Source of the DNA: Heliocidaris erythrogramma | Taxonomy: Eukaryota > Echinodermata > Echinoidea > Camarodonta > Echinometridae | Direction of reading: 5' to 3' | Length of the DNA: 64,000 bases | Assembly (NCBI GenBank): GCA_025617745.1 | Contig: CM046872.1 | Coordinates: forward strand, 372,001-436,000 | Shown: positions 12,897-22,449 of the stretch, in pieces | How the letters are laid out: each line of letters begins with the position of its first letter | How positions within the stretch are numbered: the first letter of the stretch is position 1 | Notes under the pieces: generated by a model | The model's database searches: none | Seen by the model: only the letters and a program-made list of their open reading frames with translations | What the model was told of the DNA's origin: nothing | Position numbers and translations under genes: made by a program

Positions 12897-13185
12897 TTAA
12901 ATTCGCTATTTGCAGTGTGAACGGACACGTAATTGAAAGCCAACTAGCAAATGTCCAGCCAGTGACCCCGTCATATGTCACTCCCGGTATTGCGAAGCAA
13001 CGCTAATCGTCGCGTCAGTAAAACAAGCGTCATCCAACAAGTGTACCACAACGAACGACGACACATTCACCGAACTGGCTTGATTCAATCCACCACGCAC
13101 TCATCATATCTGCAAATATTCGTTCATAATTTTGTAATTTTTATAATTCTTTGTTCATTTCGACTTACTTCTGTTTTAAAACATC

Positions 13186-13420
13186 ATGAACAATGACACA
13201 GCCAGGACGTCACTTTGGTCGCAAGAAGAGGAGAAAGCCCTAATAAACGTCTACTTTGATAACAAGATTCAGGGAATGCTCGACGGTACTTGCCGTAATA
13301 CGCAGGTTTACAACAGGACATGTTGGCTAAAGACGATATTGTTAGATCACCGAAGGAATGCAAAGTTAAAATAAACAATTTGAACAGTAATCGACAAGCA
13401 TGGTGTCTTTCTTTGGGTGT
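13186..13420 (+). pseudogene. Myb/SANT-like (trihelix) DNA-binding domain ORF, frameshifted
   Basis: From the ATG at 13186, after a short polar lead, the frame reads WSQEEEKALINVY, then IQGMLDGTCRN and QVYNR: the first two helices of the Myb/SANT-like fold found in transposon-derived host proteins and in PIF/Harbinger-associated proteins. The expected third helix is in another frame (DMLAKDDIVRSPKECKVKINN, from about 13318), so a one-base shift near 13313-13318 breaks it. The frame ends TAG at about 13430. It sits directly beside the BEL/Pao 3' end. It could be the first exon of a host gene, a Harbinger remnant, or a read error. Confidence 0.5.
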
Positions 13421-13572
13421 CATTGTTAGTTAGGCATCTCGGGTCTTGGTGGTTCACACGCTACACACAGTTATTGGGCTTATATCACAGATTAACAAAT
13501 GCTAAGGCATCTCCGGGCTAGACTTTCACCTTGACTGACAAAATGAGGCAACACCCAAACTCAGCTGCCCTC

Positions 13573-13633
13573 TCGCGACCAAACATGGATTTACTACTCG
13601 GTCCGAGTGCAAACCAACATTCTATGCACAACA
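13573..13633 (-). repeat. Start of 3' LTR of BEL/Pao element
   Basis: These 61 bases are identical to 20784-20844 and begin TGTTGTGCATAG on the minus strand, directly after the polypurine tract at 13634-13646. The LTR continues to lower coordinates for an undetermined length, with a TATAAG word near 13480 on the minus strand. Confidence 0.7.
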
Positions 13634-13639
13634 TACCGG

Positions 13640-15292
13640 CCCCCTTAAATGAGAATAATTAATGAACATTTAACATAATTCCTCCCTCCTCTCTTTCTCC
13701 CAATTTAAACTACGCTGCATGACAATAATTATTATGCTGCATGATTATTATGCTGCACACAATTGACCTCCGAAATTCACCTCCTAAATTTATCAACTTA
13801 TTTCCACATCAACTTTATAATTATAATCTTCCTAGAGTAAGAAACTGTTCTGGAAATGTCAAATTCACCATGACAACATTTCGGGCAAAATTTGCTGTAA
13901 TGCTGTAATCGACATCAGTAATATCGCTATGAAAACCAACTATGACAGCCATATCCGAAATCCAACATTCCTAACTATTGTATCTTCACCACTAGCTTCA
14001 GTGTTACTAGTAAACAGTCATAATATTAATTTTCAGAAACCAGTATCGTTTTGTGACACTTTAAATATTATTAACATCAATCACCTGATAACAACTTCAG
14101 AGTTCTCAATATTCCTCGCCTGAAATCAGATTCATTGTGGCAAACATTTGACCTAAAAGAAATTACACAATTTCTTCACTATTTCTTATACCAAGAATAC
14201 ACACAAAATATTAAATCCACCTTGAAATTCGTCTTACTGACTAGAAAAATGGGAACTCTGTGACATTATCAAGTGATTTCTGTTAAACATACAATAAGGT
14301 AAACTCATTCCCATTTAAGACCTTCTAAGAGCTGAGCTCCGGGCAATTCTTTCTCCTTTCAATACTCTCTAAATTCCTTAGATTGAAAACTCAATTTGCA
14401 ACTTCTGTCATTAATGAAATTAAATTTCTGTTTACTTGAAATCATTGTTCAGGCATATTTCTCATTAATTCTATATCGTGCATAACTTAATCAGTGCACC
14501 TTTCTGCACACACTTGACATCAGTTATATTTACATTTGAATTTACATTCAATCCCTTGCCAGGTATCCTAGACTATTTTCAAATCAGTCCATAATGATAT
14601 ACCCTTTAGAGAAACCTCTGCTCTGGAGCATAATTTTGTTTGAAAATACCTTCACATACGCAACATAATTATCTAATACTTATAAATTAATTTTGCCTCA
14701 AGCAACACATCAAATGTAAGTTTAATTCTATTACAGTCGAGCAACGACCTCGTTATAATGGGTCTTGACTGTAAATCAACTTTAACCTTTCATTTGTTTT
14801 TGGTTTGTATTTTCTATATACCTGTGAGACATTTGTCTGATGACTGCAAATTTCCACAAACTGTACATACTTAACAGTTAAATACATTCGCATATGAACT
14901 CCTTTGCGATGTCAGGTTCCTATGTTTTTTCCTTGCAAAGTTAATATCGCGATAAAGTGACAAATCTATGAATTTCTCGCTGACAAAAAAGACTTGAAAT
15001 GCTTATTTCGCGATACATTCATGTGATTTTAGTTCAGAACAATGGTGACGTCATAACGCTATAAAATCGCAATGAATTCGCAAATTCTTCGATGGACGAA
15101 AATGATTTCATAATGCTTATTATCATGATACCCAAATTGTTGCCTTGAGTTTACGTGCTCATATTTAGATGATTTCAGTGAAATCAACTAAATTCCTTTA
15201 GCGTTGAGATGTCTCGATCAATATCATTTGATTCACAAACTGTAAATAAGCACATATCCATATCACTTGATCCATGAATTCCACATGAGAAA
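13640..15292. other. BEL/Pao 3' noncoding region
   Basis: About 1.65 kb of AT-rich sequence separates the integrase stop from the 3' LTR. I see no domain or repeat in it. This is long for a BEL 3' untranslated region, so a further insertion within it is possible. Confidence 0.4.
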
Positions 15293-16249
15293 TTAAAGGT
15301 CTCCTTCTAATATTAGGCATAATTTCGAAATGGGTCGAACGATGATGCTACTCTTCGTCTTGATCTCTGCGCTCCGGGTGAAACCTTTCTTATCTGGGAA
15401 AATCTGAAGAACTCTTCCCAGCAGCCACGAATATCGCGGAGTGTTCCCATCAGCAACCAAGATCAGGTCGCCAATCTGAAGGCCACGGTAGGTCGTGACC
15501 CACTTCTTCCTCTCCTGTAACTGTGGTAAGTACTCTTTTGACCAGCGCCTCCAGAACACGTCCGCAAGATATTGGACTTGGCGCCATCTCCTCTTCGAGT
15601 AGACATCTGAGCTATTTGACACTGTTGGCGGCAGCTGTGAGTTTCTGTTCAGTAGAAGTAAGTGATTAGGGTTTAAGGCCTCAAGGTCATTGATATCATC
15701 GGATACTCTGGTTAGAGGCCTATTGTTGACAATGGTCTCAATCTCGCAGAACAGTGTTGATAGGCTTTCGTCTGAGAGCACCTGTTGCTTAGCGATGGCC
15801 AGTATGAGCTTCCTCACTGTCCTAATTTGTCTCTCCCACACTCCTCCAAAGTGGGACGCTGTGGGTGGGTTGAATGTCCATTCTATGTTCCTTTGGAGCA
15901 ATTCTGCATTGATTCGAGCTTTATTCCACCCATATATTTCTCGTTTCAGTTCTCTTTCCGCTCCCACAAGATTAGTGCCATTATCTGAAAGGATCTCCTT
16001 GACATTACCCCTACGAGCGATGAATCGACGAAGGGCGTTGAAACACGAGTCCGTATCCAAGGAATGTGCGACTTCCAAATGAATGGCACGTGTGGCAAGA
16101 CATGTAAATATAACACCATATCTCTTCTCCATGCTGCGTCCCCTTTTTACCAAAAAGGGACCAAAGTAGTCGATGCCAATCTTGGTAAATGGAGGTTCAT
16201 CAGGTAACAGCCTATTCTCAGGTAAGTCAGCCATTTTTTGCCTCATCAT
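15293..16249 (-). CDS. BEL/Pao pol fragment: integrase core and C-terminal domain
   Basis: This 318-codon frame holds the integrase catalytic core. The three acidic residues are visible as D27 (GIDYFGPF), D89 (LSDNGTN) and E139 (GGVWER). The C-terminal part (from about residue 215) has the WRQVQYLADVFWRRW and GDLILVAD motifs of the domain that follows integrase in BEL/Pao elements. The zinc-binding N-terminal part lies upstream in the preceding frame; an in-frame TAG separates the two. The integrase would join element cDNA to host DNA. Confidence 0.85.
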   Translation of the reverse strand: MMRQKMADLPENRLLPDEPPFTKIGIDYFGPFLVKRGRSMEKRYGVIFTCLATRAIHLEVAHSLDTDSCFNALRRFIARRGNVKEILSDNGTNLVGAERELKREIYGWNKARINAELLQRNIEWTFNPPTASHFGGVWERQIRTVRKLILAIAKQQVLSDESLSTLFCEIETIVNNRPLTRVSDDINDLEALNPNHLLLLNRNSQLPPTVSNSSDVYSKRRWRQVQYLADVFWRRWSKEYLPQLQERKKWVTTYRGLQIGDLILVADGNTPRYSWLLGRVLQIFPDKKGFTRSAEIKTKSSIIVRPISKLCLILEGDL

Positions 16250-16270
16250 TTTACCTCTCTGTTTCCTACA

Positions 16271-17620
16271 CTAGACACATCTGCCAATCATGCTCCTGAT
16301 AGCCGTCCCTGCACCAAGCATCCAGTATTTTTCACGGAGCACAGAAAGGACGTGGTTCCTTCCACTATGACCGGCCCTTTGATGAACTTCTCTCAGGATT
16401 AGTTCAGACACGTGGCTCCCCTTAGGCAAGATGACAGGGTGTTTAGACTCTAACGGCAGAGCTGATCTCTCAAGTCGTCCACCAACTCTCACCAGACCCT
16501 CATCGATCTTAGGGTCTAACCTGTACAACTGACTTGATCTTGACACCTTTCCAGGCGAATTGGTTAGCAATTCCATTTCCTTTTGGAAGAAGCATTCTTG
16601 CACCCAGTGTAAAATTCCTTTCTCTGCATTCTGCATATTGTTGAAGCTGATCTGCTTTAAGTCCCTCAGTTGTTGCTCCGTATGGACCTTTCCTTTGAGT
16701 TTCAACCACTGCTTGAACTTCAGGATCCAGCAGACAGCCCTTCTCAGCTTGTACCATGAAGAATATCTGTTGATAAGCTTCTCCAAGGGCCTTTCATCAG
16801 ACTGAGTGCTGAATGTCATTGAATTTTCTTTCGGTTGTTTGATCTCTAGTTCCTCTTGACGTGTCCCCAGGAGATCAATAGGAGTGGTAGGCCACTGTTG
16901 AACATCACACCAAAGAAAGGCAGGACCGTTCAACCACCTGTCATTCAGTTTGTCTGGAGTTAGTCCCCGGGAGACATCATCGGCTGGGTTTCTCAATGAG
17001 TTAACATATCTCCACTGTCTTGGGTCAGAAGCATCTCGTATGGTAGAGACTCTGTTCGCCACAAATGTGCGCAAACGCTTGTCGTCACTACTGATGTAAT
17101 GAAGGACTATTGTACTGTCCGTCCAAAAGTGATAATCCAGTTCCCTTCTGATCTTCTTGTCCATTGATACGGCAAGTGTTGCTGCCATGAGTTCTAGGCG
17201 AGGTGTAGTCATCTTTTTCAAGGGTGCTAGTCTTGATTTAGCCAGAACTATGTTGCAATGAACCTGGCCTTCTCCACTCGTCATGCGCAGATAAGACACA
17301 ACGCCATAGGCTGACTCTGACGCATCGCAGAAATGATGGATTTGGTACTTGTTCACTTCATTGAAGGGCTTGAAACACCTGCTCACTCTGAAGTTGCTCA
17401 TTAAGGGCAGATATTCCTTCCACTTCAGCCATTTTAGTCGGTGCTCATCTGGGATCGGGTCATCAAATCCAATCTTAAGAGCAGTGAGCTCCTGGAGGAT
17501 CTTCTTGGCAACCAGCACAAATGGACTGGCATACCCGTAAGGATCGTAGATAGATGCCACCTCGCTTAGAATGCCCCTCCTGGTTATTGGTTTGTCTTTG
17601 GATGTGAACTTATAAGACAA
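16271..17620 (-). CDS. BEL/Pao pol fragment: RT tail, RNase H, integrase zinc domain
   Basis: It opens with the Pao-type block (SEVASIYDPYGYASPF). RNase H follows with D99 (FCDASESAYG), E143 (RLELMAA) and D168 (WTDST). The last 40 residues carry the H-x-x-AGHSG part of the integrase zinc-binding region, and the frame ends at a TAG inside the Cys motif (RCV, then CRKQRG after the stop). It overlaps the upstream fragment by 37 bases in another frame, so a one-base indel near 17620 separates RT from RNase H. The first codon shown is TTG, not a real start. Confidence 0.85.
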   Translation of the reverse strand: MSYKFTSKDKPITRRGILSEVASIYDPYGYASPFVLVAKKILQELTALKIGFDDPIPDEHRLKWLKWKEYLPLMSNFRVSRCFKPFNEVNKYQIHHFCDASESAYGVVSYLRMTSGEGQVHCNIVLAKSRLAPLKKMTTPRLELMAATLAVSMDKKIRRELDYHFWTDSTIVLHYISSDDKRLRTFVANRVSTIRDASDPRQWRYVNSLRNPADDVSRGLTPDKLNDRWLNGPAFLWCDVQQWPTTPIDLLGTRQEELEIKQPKENSMTFSTQSDERPLEKLINRYSSWYKLRRAVCWILKFKQWLKLKGKVHTEQQLRDLKQISFNNMQNAEKGILHWVQECFFQKEMELLTNSPGKVSRSSQLYRLDPKIDEGLVRVGGRLERSALPLESKHPVILPKGSHVSELILREVHQRAGHSGRNHVLSVLREKYWMLGAGTAIRSMIGRCV

Positions 17621-19545
17621 TCAAGCTCCACATCCCACGTGACTCCGAGAGCTCTTTCGACAGGGAGTGCATCATGATTCAAATCGAGTCCAACAACATT
17701 CGTTGCTCGGTCTTCCTCAGGCACTGACTCAATCACAGCTGGGCTACTGCTTACCCACTTGGTAATCTTAAATCCTCCTTTGTCAAGCATGGTACTCAGT
17801 TCATCCACAAGCTGTATTGCATCATTTTCAGTTTTACATGAAACGAGGCAGTCATCCACGTAAAAATTGCGGTTAACAGTTTCCACTGCTTCTGATGAAA
17901 ATTCATCCCTCTGCTCTTCAGCTGTGTGTTTGAGGGCAAAACTGCAAGCACTCGGGCACCATGTTCCCCCAAACAAGTGTACAGTCTTCCTGTAAGCCTT
18001 TGGCTGTCGGGTGAGGTCTCCTTCTGGCCACCACAAGAAGCGGAGGAAGTCTCTCTGCTCACTCGGCACTCTAACTTGATGAAACATTGTCTTGATGTCT
18101 CCCATAATGGCAACAGACTCTTGACGGAATCTAAGTAAGACACCAAGAAGATTGTTTGTCAAATCCGGACCTTGCGCTACCACATCATTCAATGAAGTTC
18201 CATTGTATTTAGATGCGCAATCAAAGACGATTCGTGTCTTGTCAGGCTTGCTGGGATTGAAGACAGGGTGATGTGGTAAGTACCATACACCTTCACGTTT
18301 CTCAGCATCATCCTCATGAACCTCTTCGGCATATCCTTCTTGCAGCAAAGAAATCATCCCTTCACTGTACTTAGCATGTAGAGAAGCATCCTTTTCTAGC
18401 CTTCGTCTCAAGGATACCAGCCTGTTACTTGCAACCTGGATATTATTTGGCAGATCTTCGGGTTTCTTCCGAAACGGAATAGGAAGCTGGTAGTGATCTC
18501 CATCTCTGCAGACTCCTTCCTGCCAAGTCTTTAAGGCCATCCGGTCATTGACAGACATCCCTCTTTCATCATCTCGAAGGTAATCTGTTCCCTCTAGCTT
18601 CCAGAATTTATGGACCTGCTCTTCCAGGAGCATATTACTGTCATCAGAGATAAAGCTGCAACTCGACGACGTTTGGTATTTCTGGAAACCGTTTGCAATT
18701 GGTCCATTGATTGTCCAGCCAAGAAGCGTTCTCACAGCATAAGGTTCCCCAGGAGCACCTGCATTGATTTCAAGTGGAACAAGGGCTTCCGGCACGTCTT
18801 GCCCTATCAGCATGGTCACTCTTTTCGTCATTGTGTAAGGAATTTCAATGCCAGTAAAATGTTTATATTTGGAAAGGTCTTCTTCCCTGGCCATGCTTCC
18901 AATGCTGATATTGAGACTTGGGCGGGTTAGAAACTCTGCCTCTACCTCCTTAGATTGTAAAGCTCCTTTAACCACCAGCTTCACCCTTACGCACTCAATG
19001 ATGGTATTGTGGCTCTCCAAGGTTGCCACCTTTAAGATCTTCTTCTTTCCCTTTATCTTGAATACATTTGCTAATTCCTGGAGGCAAAAAGAGTTGGTGG
19101 AACCAGGATCCAGCAGGGCGTAGGTCTCTATGCTCAGTTCTCCTCCTGGAAGTCTAACAGTGACTGGAATAATCGGTAGAGCCACTCTGCTACCACCAAG
19201 ACTTCCGGCCCCCTTGGGTCCACAGCTAGCAAACGATGCGACTTCACTTTCCGTTTGGGTGGTCGAGTCATGCAAATTGCTTGAAGACCTTGTGACCCTT
19301 CCGACATGGAGAAACTTTGTGTGCTTTTGTCGGCATCCTTCAACCGTACATGTTCTATTCATGTTACACTTCGCTGATACATGGCCTGGTCGCAGACAGT
19401 TGAAGCACAGCCTGGATTTGAATGCAAAGTCACGGCGTTCATCGGGACTCATTTTGATGAAGCCTTGACAGGCAAAGAGAGTATGGTCACCCTCACACAT
19501 GATGCAGCCTCCTGTCGGTGTGTTCACTGAGGCGGCAAATACTCT
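17584..19545 (-). CDS. BEL/Pao pol fragment: zinc knuckles, protease, reverse transcriptase
   Basis: Numbered from the Met-like codon at 19527, a CX2CX4HX4C knuckle is at 41-54, with further Cys/His pairs at 8-20 and 60-69. The aspartic protease site is ALLDPGSTNSF (D140), with DPGST in place of the usual DSG/DTG. Reverse transcriptase follows, with D477 (GDIKTMFHQV) and the catalytic YVDD at 556-559. The frame is continuous with gag apart from the TGA at 19546-19548, so gag and pol were probably one long ORF. It reverse-transcribes element RNA in cytoplasmic particles in intact relatives. Confidence 0.88.
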   Translation of the reverse strand, partial: RVFAASVNTPTGGCIMCEGDHTLFACQGFIKMSPDERRDFAFKSRLCFNCLRPGHVSAKCNMNRTCTVEGCRQKHTKFLHVGRVTRSSSNLHDSTTQTESEVASFASCGPKGAGSLGGSRVALPIIPVTVRLPGGELSIETYALLDPGSTNSFCLQELANVFKIKGKKKILKVATLESHNTIIECVRVKLVVKGALQSKEVEAEFLTRPSLNISIGSMAREEDLSKYKHFTGIEIPYTMTKRVTMLIGQDVPEALVPLEINAGAPGEPYAVRTLLGWTINGPIANGFQKYQTSSSCSFISDDSNMLLEEQVHKFWKLEGTDYLRDDERGMSVNDRMALKTWQEGVCRDGDHYQLPIPFRKKPEDLPNNIQVASNRLVSLRRRLEKDASLHAKYSEGMISLLQEGYAEEVHEDDAEKREGVWYLPHHPVFNPSKPDKTRIVFDCASKYNGTSLNDVVAQGPDLTNNLLGVLLRFRQESVAIMGDIKTMFHQVRVPSEQRDFLRFLWWPEGDLTRQPKAYRKTVHLFGGTWCPSACSFALKHTAEEQRDEFSSEAVETVNRNFYVDDCLVSCKTENDAIQLVDELSTMLDKGGFKITKWVSSSPAVIESVPEEDRATNVVGLDLNHDALPVERALGVTWDVELDCLISSHPKTNQ

Positions 19546-20751
19546 TCATGTTGCTTTACCTGCAGACTTAGTGCTACCAGTTCTTAGAAGATCTCCAAAC
19601 ACTGGGTCATTCAGCTCATCAGCAGCATTATTGATGAACTCAACAACATCCTGCATGCATGTTGATCTGCCGCTATCCCTGATGGCCTTCACGTGTCTCA
19701 GCCAACGACTTCTAAGGTGGAATGGCAAACGTTCAATGATCTTCACGAGTTCACTCCTGCTGCTCATCTCATGGATCATTCCAATGGCCATCAGAGTTTC
19801 AGCGCAAGTCTTTAACTGGTCAGAAAAATCCCTGAGATGCTTTGGGGTGTTTTGGATGCCTGGTCCTTCTGTGACCTTCTTCACCCAAGCATCGGCGATC
19901 TTAAACTTGCTTCCAAAGCGATCTGCCAGCAGGGATCTCGCGTGGTGGTAGCCATCATCTGGGTTCAGCATCAGGCAGCACCGAATAATATCTTTGGGCC
20001 TATCAGTGCACAGGTTATACAGCTTCAGTAACTTGGTGTTGTTGTCAAGAGATGATTCCCCTATCACACTATCAAAGGATCTAATGAATTCGAAGAAATT
20101 CAAGGGGTTTCCATCGAACTTCATGATCTCAACATTTGAAATGTTAATTGTTTCCAAAAGCTGCTTGAAAGGTTGATGAGTTATGTCCTGTGGTCCTTGA
20201 TCAGTACTATTTGTGTCTCTCTGGCTAAAAGTAGACTCTTTAGCTAAAGGCAGAAATTCTGGCTGAATAGTGAGCTTTCTGGCTGGAGGCAGACTCTCTG
20301 GATGAATGGTGGACTGACCACCTCCATGTCCACCTTCTTCTGATTTGGTTGTCTGGTAGACCTTGTGTCCGGAAGAATGTGCACCAGTACTCTTCGTTAA
20401 AGATGGACACTTAATGGCAGATCGATTTTCCTCATACACAGATTCTTCTGTCTCTGCAACCCTTAGCTTTGTTCTCAACTGCAGCTCTTCTCTCCTTTGT
20501 TTCATTTGCATTTTTAATTTTAGCTCTTCCATTTCTAACCTTTGCTCTTCCATTTCTAGGTCTTGTTGTTCTTTCAGTGCCATCAACTCCGCTGCTAATC
20601 CTGCGGCCTTTGCCTTCGCCCGCAGTCTCCAGCTTGCTGAAGTGGTGCTAACATCACTTCCTTGTTGACTTGCTGAATCTCCTGGCTTTATATCATCATC
20701 ATCCACAGGGTTGTCATTTTCCTTATTATTGTCAATTACTATTACACTCAT
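19546..20751 (-). CDS. BEL/Pao gag-like protein
   Basis: The frame is open from 20823, but the Met at 20751 (MSVIVIDNNKEN) follows a CCACC-type context and is the likelier start, giving 401 residues. Residues 46-105 form a charged Leu/Glu/Lys-rich coiled coil. A Pro/Ser-rich linker holds two similar LTIQPEFLPLAKES-like repeats. From about 210 (FDGNPLNFFEF) comes the gag-like domain typical of BEL/Pao (the DUF1759 family). It ends at a TGA in frame with the pol zinc knuckles, most simply a CGA-to-TGA change. Confidence 0.8.
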   Translation of the reverse strand: MSVIVIDNNKENDNPVDDDDIKPGDSASQQGSDVSTTSASWRLRAKAKAAGLAAELMALKEQQDLEMEEQRLEMEELKLKMQMKQRREELQLRTKLRVAETEESVYEENRSAIKCPSLTKSTGAHSSGHKVYQTTKSEEGGHGGGQSTIHPESLPPARKLTIQPEFLPLAKESTFSQRDTNSTDQGPQDITHQPFKQLLETINISNVEIMKFDGNPLNFFEFIRSFDSVIGESSLDNNTKLLKLYNLCTDRPKDIIRCCLMLNPDDGYHHARSLLADRFGSKFKIADAWVKKVTEGPGIQNTPKHLRDFSDQLKTCAETLMAIGMIHEMSSRSELVKIIERLPFHLRSRWLRHVKAIRDSGRSTCMQDVVEFINNAADELNDPVFGDLLRTGSTKSAGKAT

Positions 20752-20783
20752 GGTGGAGGAGATGTCTATCAGTAAAGCTGATA

Positions 20784-20844
20784 TCGCGACCAAACATGGA
20801 TTTACTACTCGGTCCGAGTGCAAACCAACATTCTATGCACAACA
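20784..20844 (-). repeat. Remnant of 5' LTR of BEL/Pao element
   Basis: These 61 bases are identical to 13573-13633. Downstream on the minus strand the sequence changes at once to the gag leader (TATCAGCTTTACTG), unlike the 3' LTR, so the rest of this LTR is missing. The outer flank begins GTGAC at 20845. Confidence 0.7.
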
Positions 20845-22139
20845 GTGACTGAGTAAGAAAATACAAGTCCGATACTTGTAATCTGTTTCAAAATCTTCAA
20901 AAAGGGGTTTCTGCCTAGGCTTTGTTACCAAAAAAAAAGACGCTGCCCGGCCAAAGAGGACCGCCATTTTTGACCTCTTGGACGAATTTTTAGGAGAAAG
21001 GCCTGCAACGCGGTACCGCGCTACAGCCATTTTAGAACTCAATCGCGGGTTTTCACAAATTTAACCCGGAAGTTGATAATCACGATATTCCCACCAAGCG
21101 AGGGCGTAATCAAGTCGAATTCACTTTCCTTCTGAATTCGAGTTCGTCCAACGCTTGGTGTAAACAGCCCACCGAAAAGTAATTTATGCTAACCCAAGGT
21201 CGCAATTGAATTCGCTGTCGAATTTGAACTCGAGTTCACTCTGTGTAAACGGGGTCATAGATAATGGTTCGTAGCACCCACTTTAGGCTTCTTACGGAAA
21301 GTTTTTACATCGGCGGGCCCTCGGCGGCGCCGATTGATTCGGCGCGCCTGCGGCCCGGCTTTGTTCTCAACACGCCGACTGAGCGATGCGGCGGAAGTTC
21401 TATTTATCTCGTTTAGCAGGTGGATCGCCGTAAATAGCCCGCACTGACATTGTTGGATAGTTTTTGAGATCGCGGTTGTTGAATACCCCCCTCTAGTGTT
21501 TGGTTTATGCATATGCTAGAAGCCAAATTAATACATGAAAAATACGGCGAACAGCGACGACTTTATTTGATACATGTCAACTGGTATATTTATTATTTTA
21601 CTTCTGTTAAATATCTAGTACTAGTGTTTATGGTTATAGTTATGCTATTAAAAGATGCCGACATCTTAAGTGTTCAAAAGGAGGCAGTGCAACACTCATG
21701 AATAGAAAATAATATAATTATATAGTATGTCGAGTAATTCCCTGCTTTAAAAGAGTTATTTCAAATTAAATGAAATCACTAATACAACAGCCATGAGTTC
21801 TTTCTTCTTCTTAACTATTTTATGTTTCTTCTTTCTTTTTACCATAAAATATTACGAACAAAAAGAGGGTGAATGTATTTTTCGTTTGGTGGTATTCCCT
21901 CGGATTACACAAAACTAAATAAGCTATGAAGAAATATGTACTAGAAAATCTAATTTTTCTAAATTTATGACCAAATATTTACTATTCTGCCTTGATGGTG
22001 ATATATTTTTGTAAAATATTAATGTAATCGTTGGCCATGTACAGCGCGTTCGTTTCATTGTGTATTAAAGTTTTATACTGCTCATGACGCTTTCGCATTA
22101 TGGCGGAGATATTATTGTTATTGACGGCTTAATCTATGC
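20845..22139. other. No gene seen; dispersed repeat words
   Basis: The TCGAATT/CTCGAGTTC words recur at 21110-21260. A GC-rich block at 21290-21480 includes actttccgtaagaagcct, read on the minus strand, which also occurs at about 33172-33192. The minus-strand frame 21255-21512 crosses this repeat and is not supported as a gene. The rest is AT-rich. Confidence 0.5.
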
Positions 22140-22317
22140 CTGGGGTGTTTTGCATAATAAAAGCTGTTCGTAAAGTTACGAATGACTTTACGAACAACTG
22201 GAACATGTTCTCGGGTGCTATACTAATCAGATTCTCAATCATTTAGTACAAAAACTGACCACCAATCGTGCGTAAATTCGTGCGTAACTTACGAACTGCT
22301 TTATGAAATACCCCCAG
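22140..22317. mobile_element. 178-bp hairpin MITE
   Basis: The left end (CTGGGGTGTTTTGCATAA) and the reverse complement of the right end (CTGGGGGTATTTCATAA) match, and the repeat continues through gctgttcgtaaagttacg against gcagttcgtaagttacg. There is no ORF. The text resembles, from memory, a repeat frequent in echinoderm genomes. Confidence 0.65.
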
Positions 22318-22449
22318 ATGAAGTTGAATTTTACTATTTAGATATTTATCTATTCTAATTATGAAAAATTTGATCTAATCCAATCAAGTTTAACGTTTAC
22401 AGTAGCTTATAAGAACATTTGTTTGTGTTTGATAACAAATGTTATTCGT

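Larger units (their letters stand above)
13422..20844 (-). mobile_element. BEL/Pao LTR retrotransposon, broken
   Basis: The minus strand carries gag, protease, reverse transcriptase, RNase H and integrase in BEL/Pao order, interrupted by an in-frame TGA (19546-19548), a one-base frameshift near 17620 and an in-frame TAG near 16270. A 61-bp direct repeat marks LTR starts at 13633 (3') and 20844 (5'); both read TGTTGTGC on the minus strand. A purine tract (AAGGGGGCCGG) precedes the 3' LTR. The 5' LTR keeps only 61 bases before unrelated leader sequence, so most of it and the primer-binding site look deleted. The low-coordinate end is uncertain; TGTCATTG at 13422 is a guess, and no matching target duplication was found. 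Confidence 0.85.

Noticed and set aside
13184..13423. Minus-strand 79-codon frame opposite the Myb/SANT-like ORF
   Set aside because: Antisense shadow of the recognisable domain.
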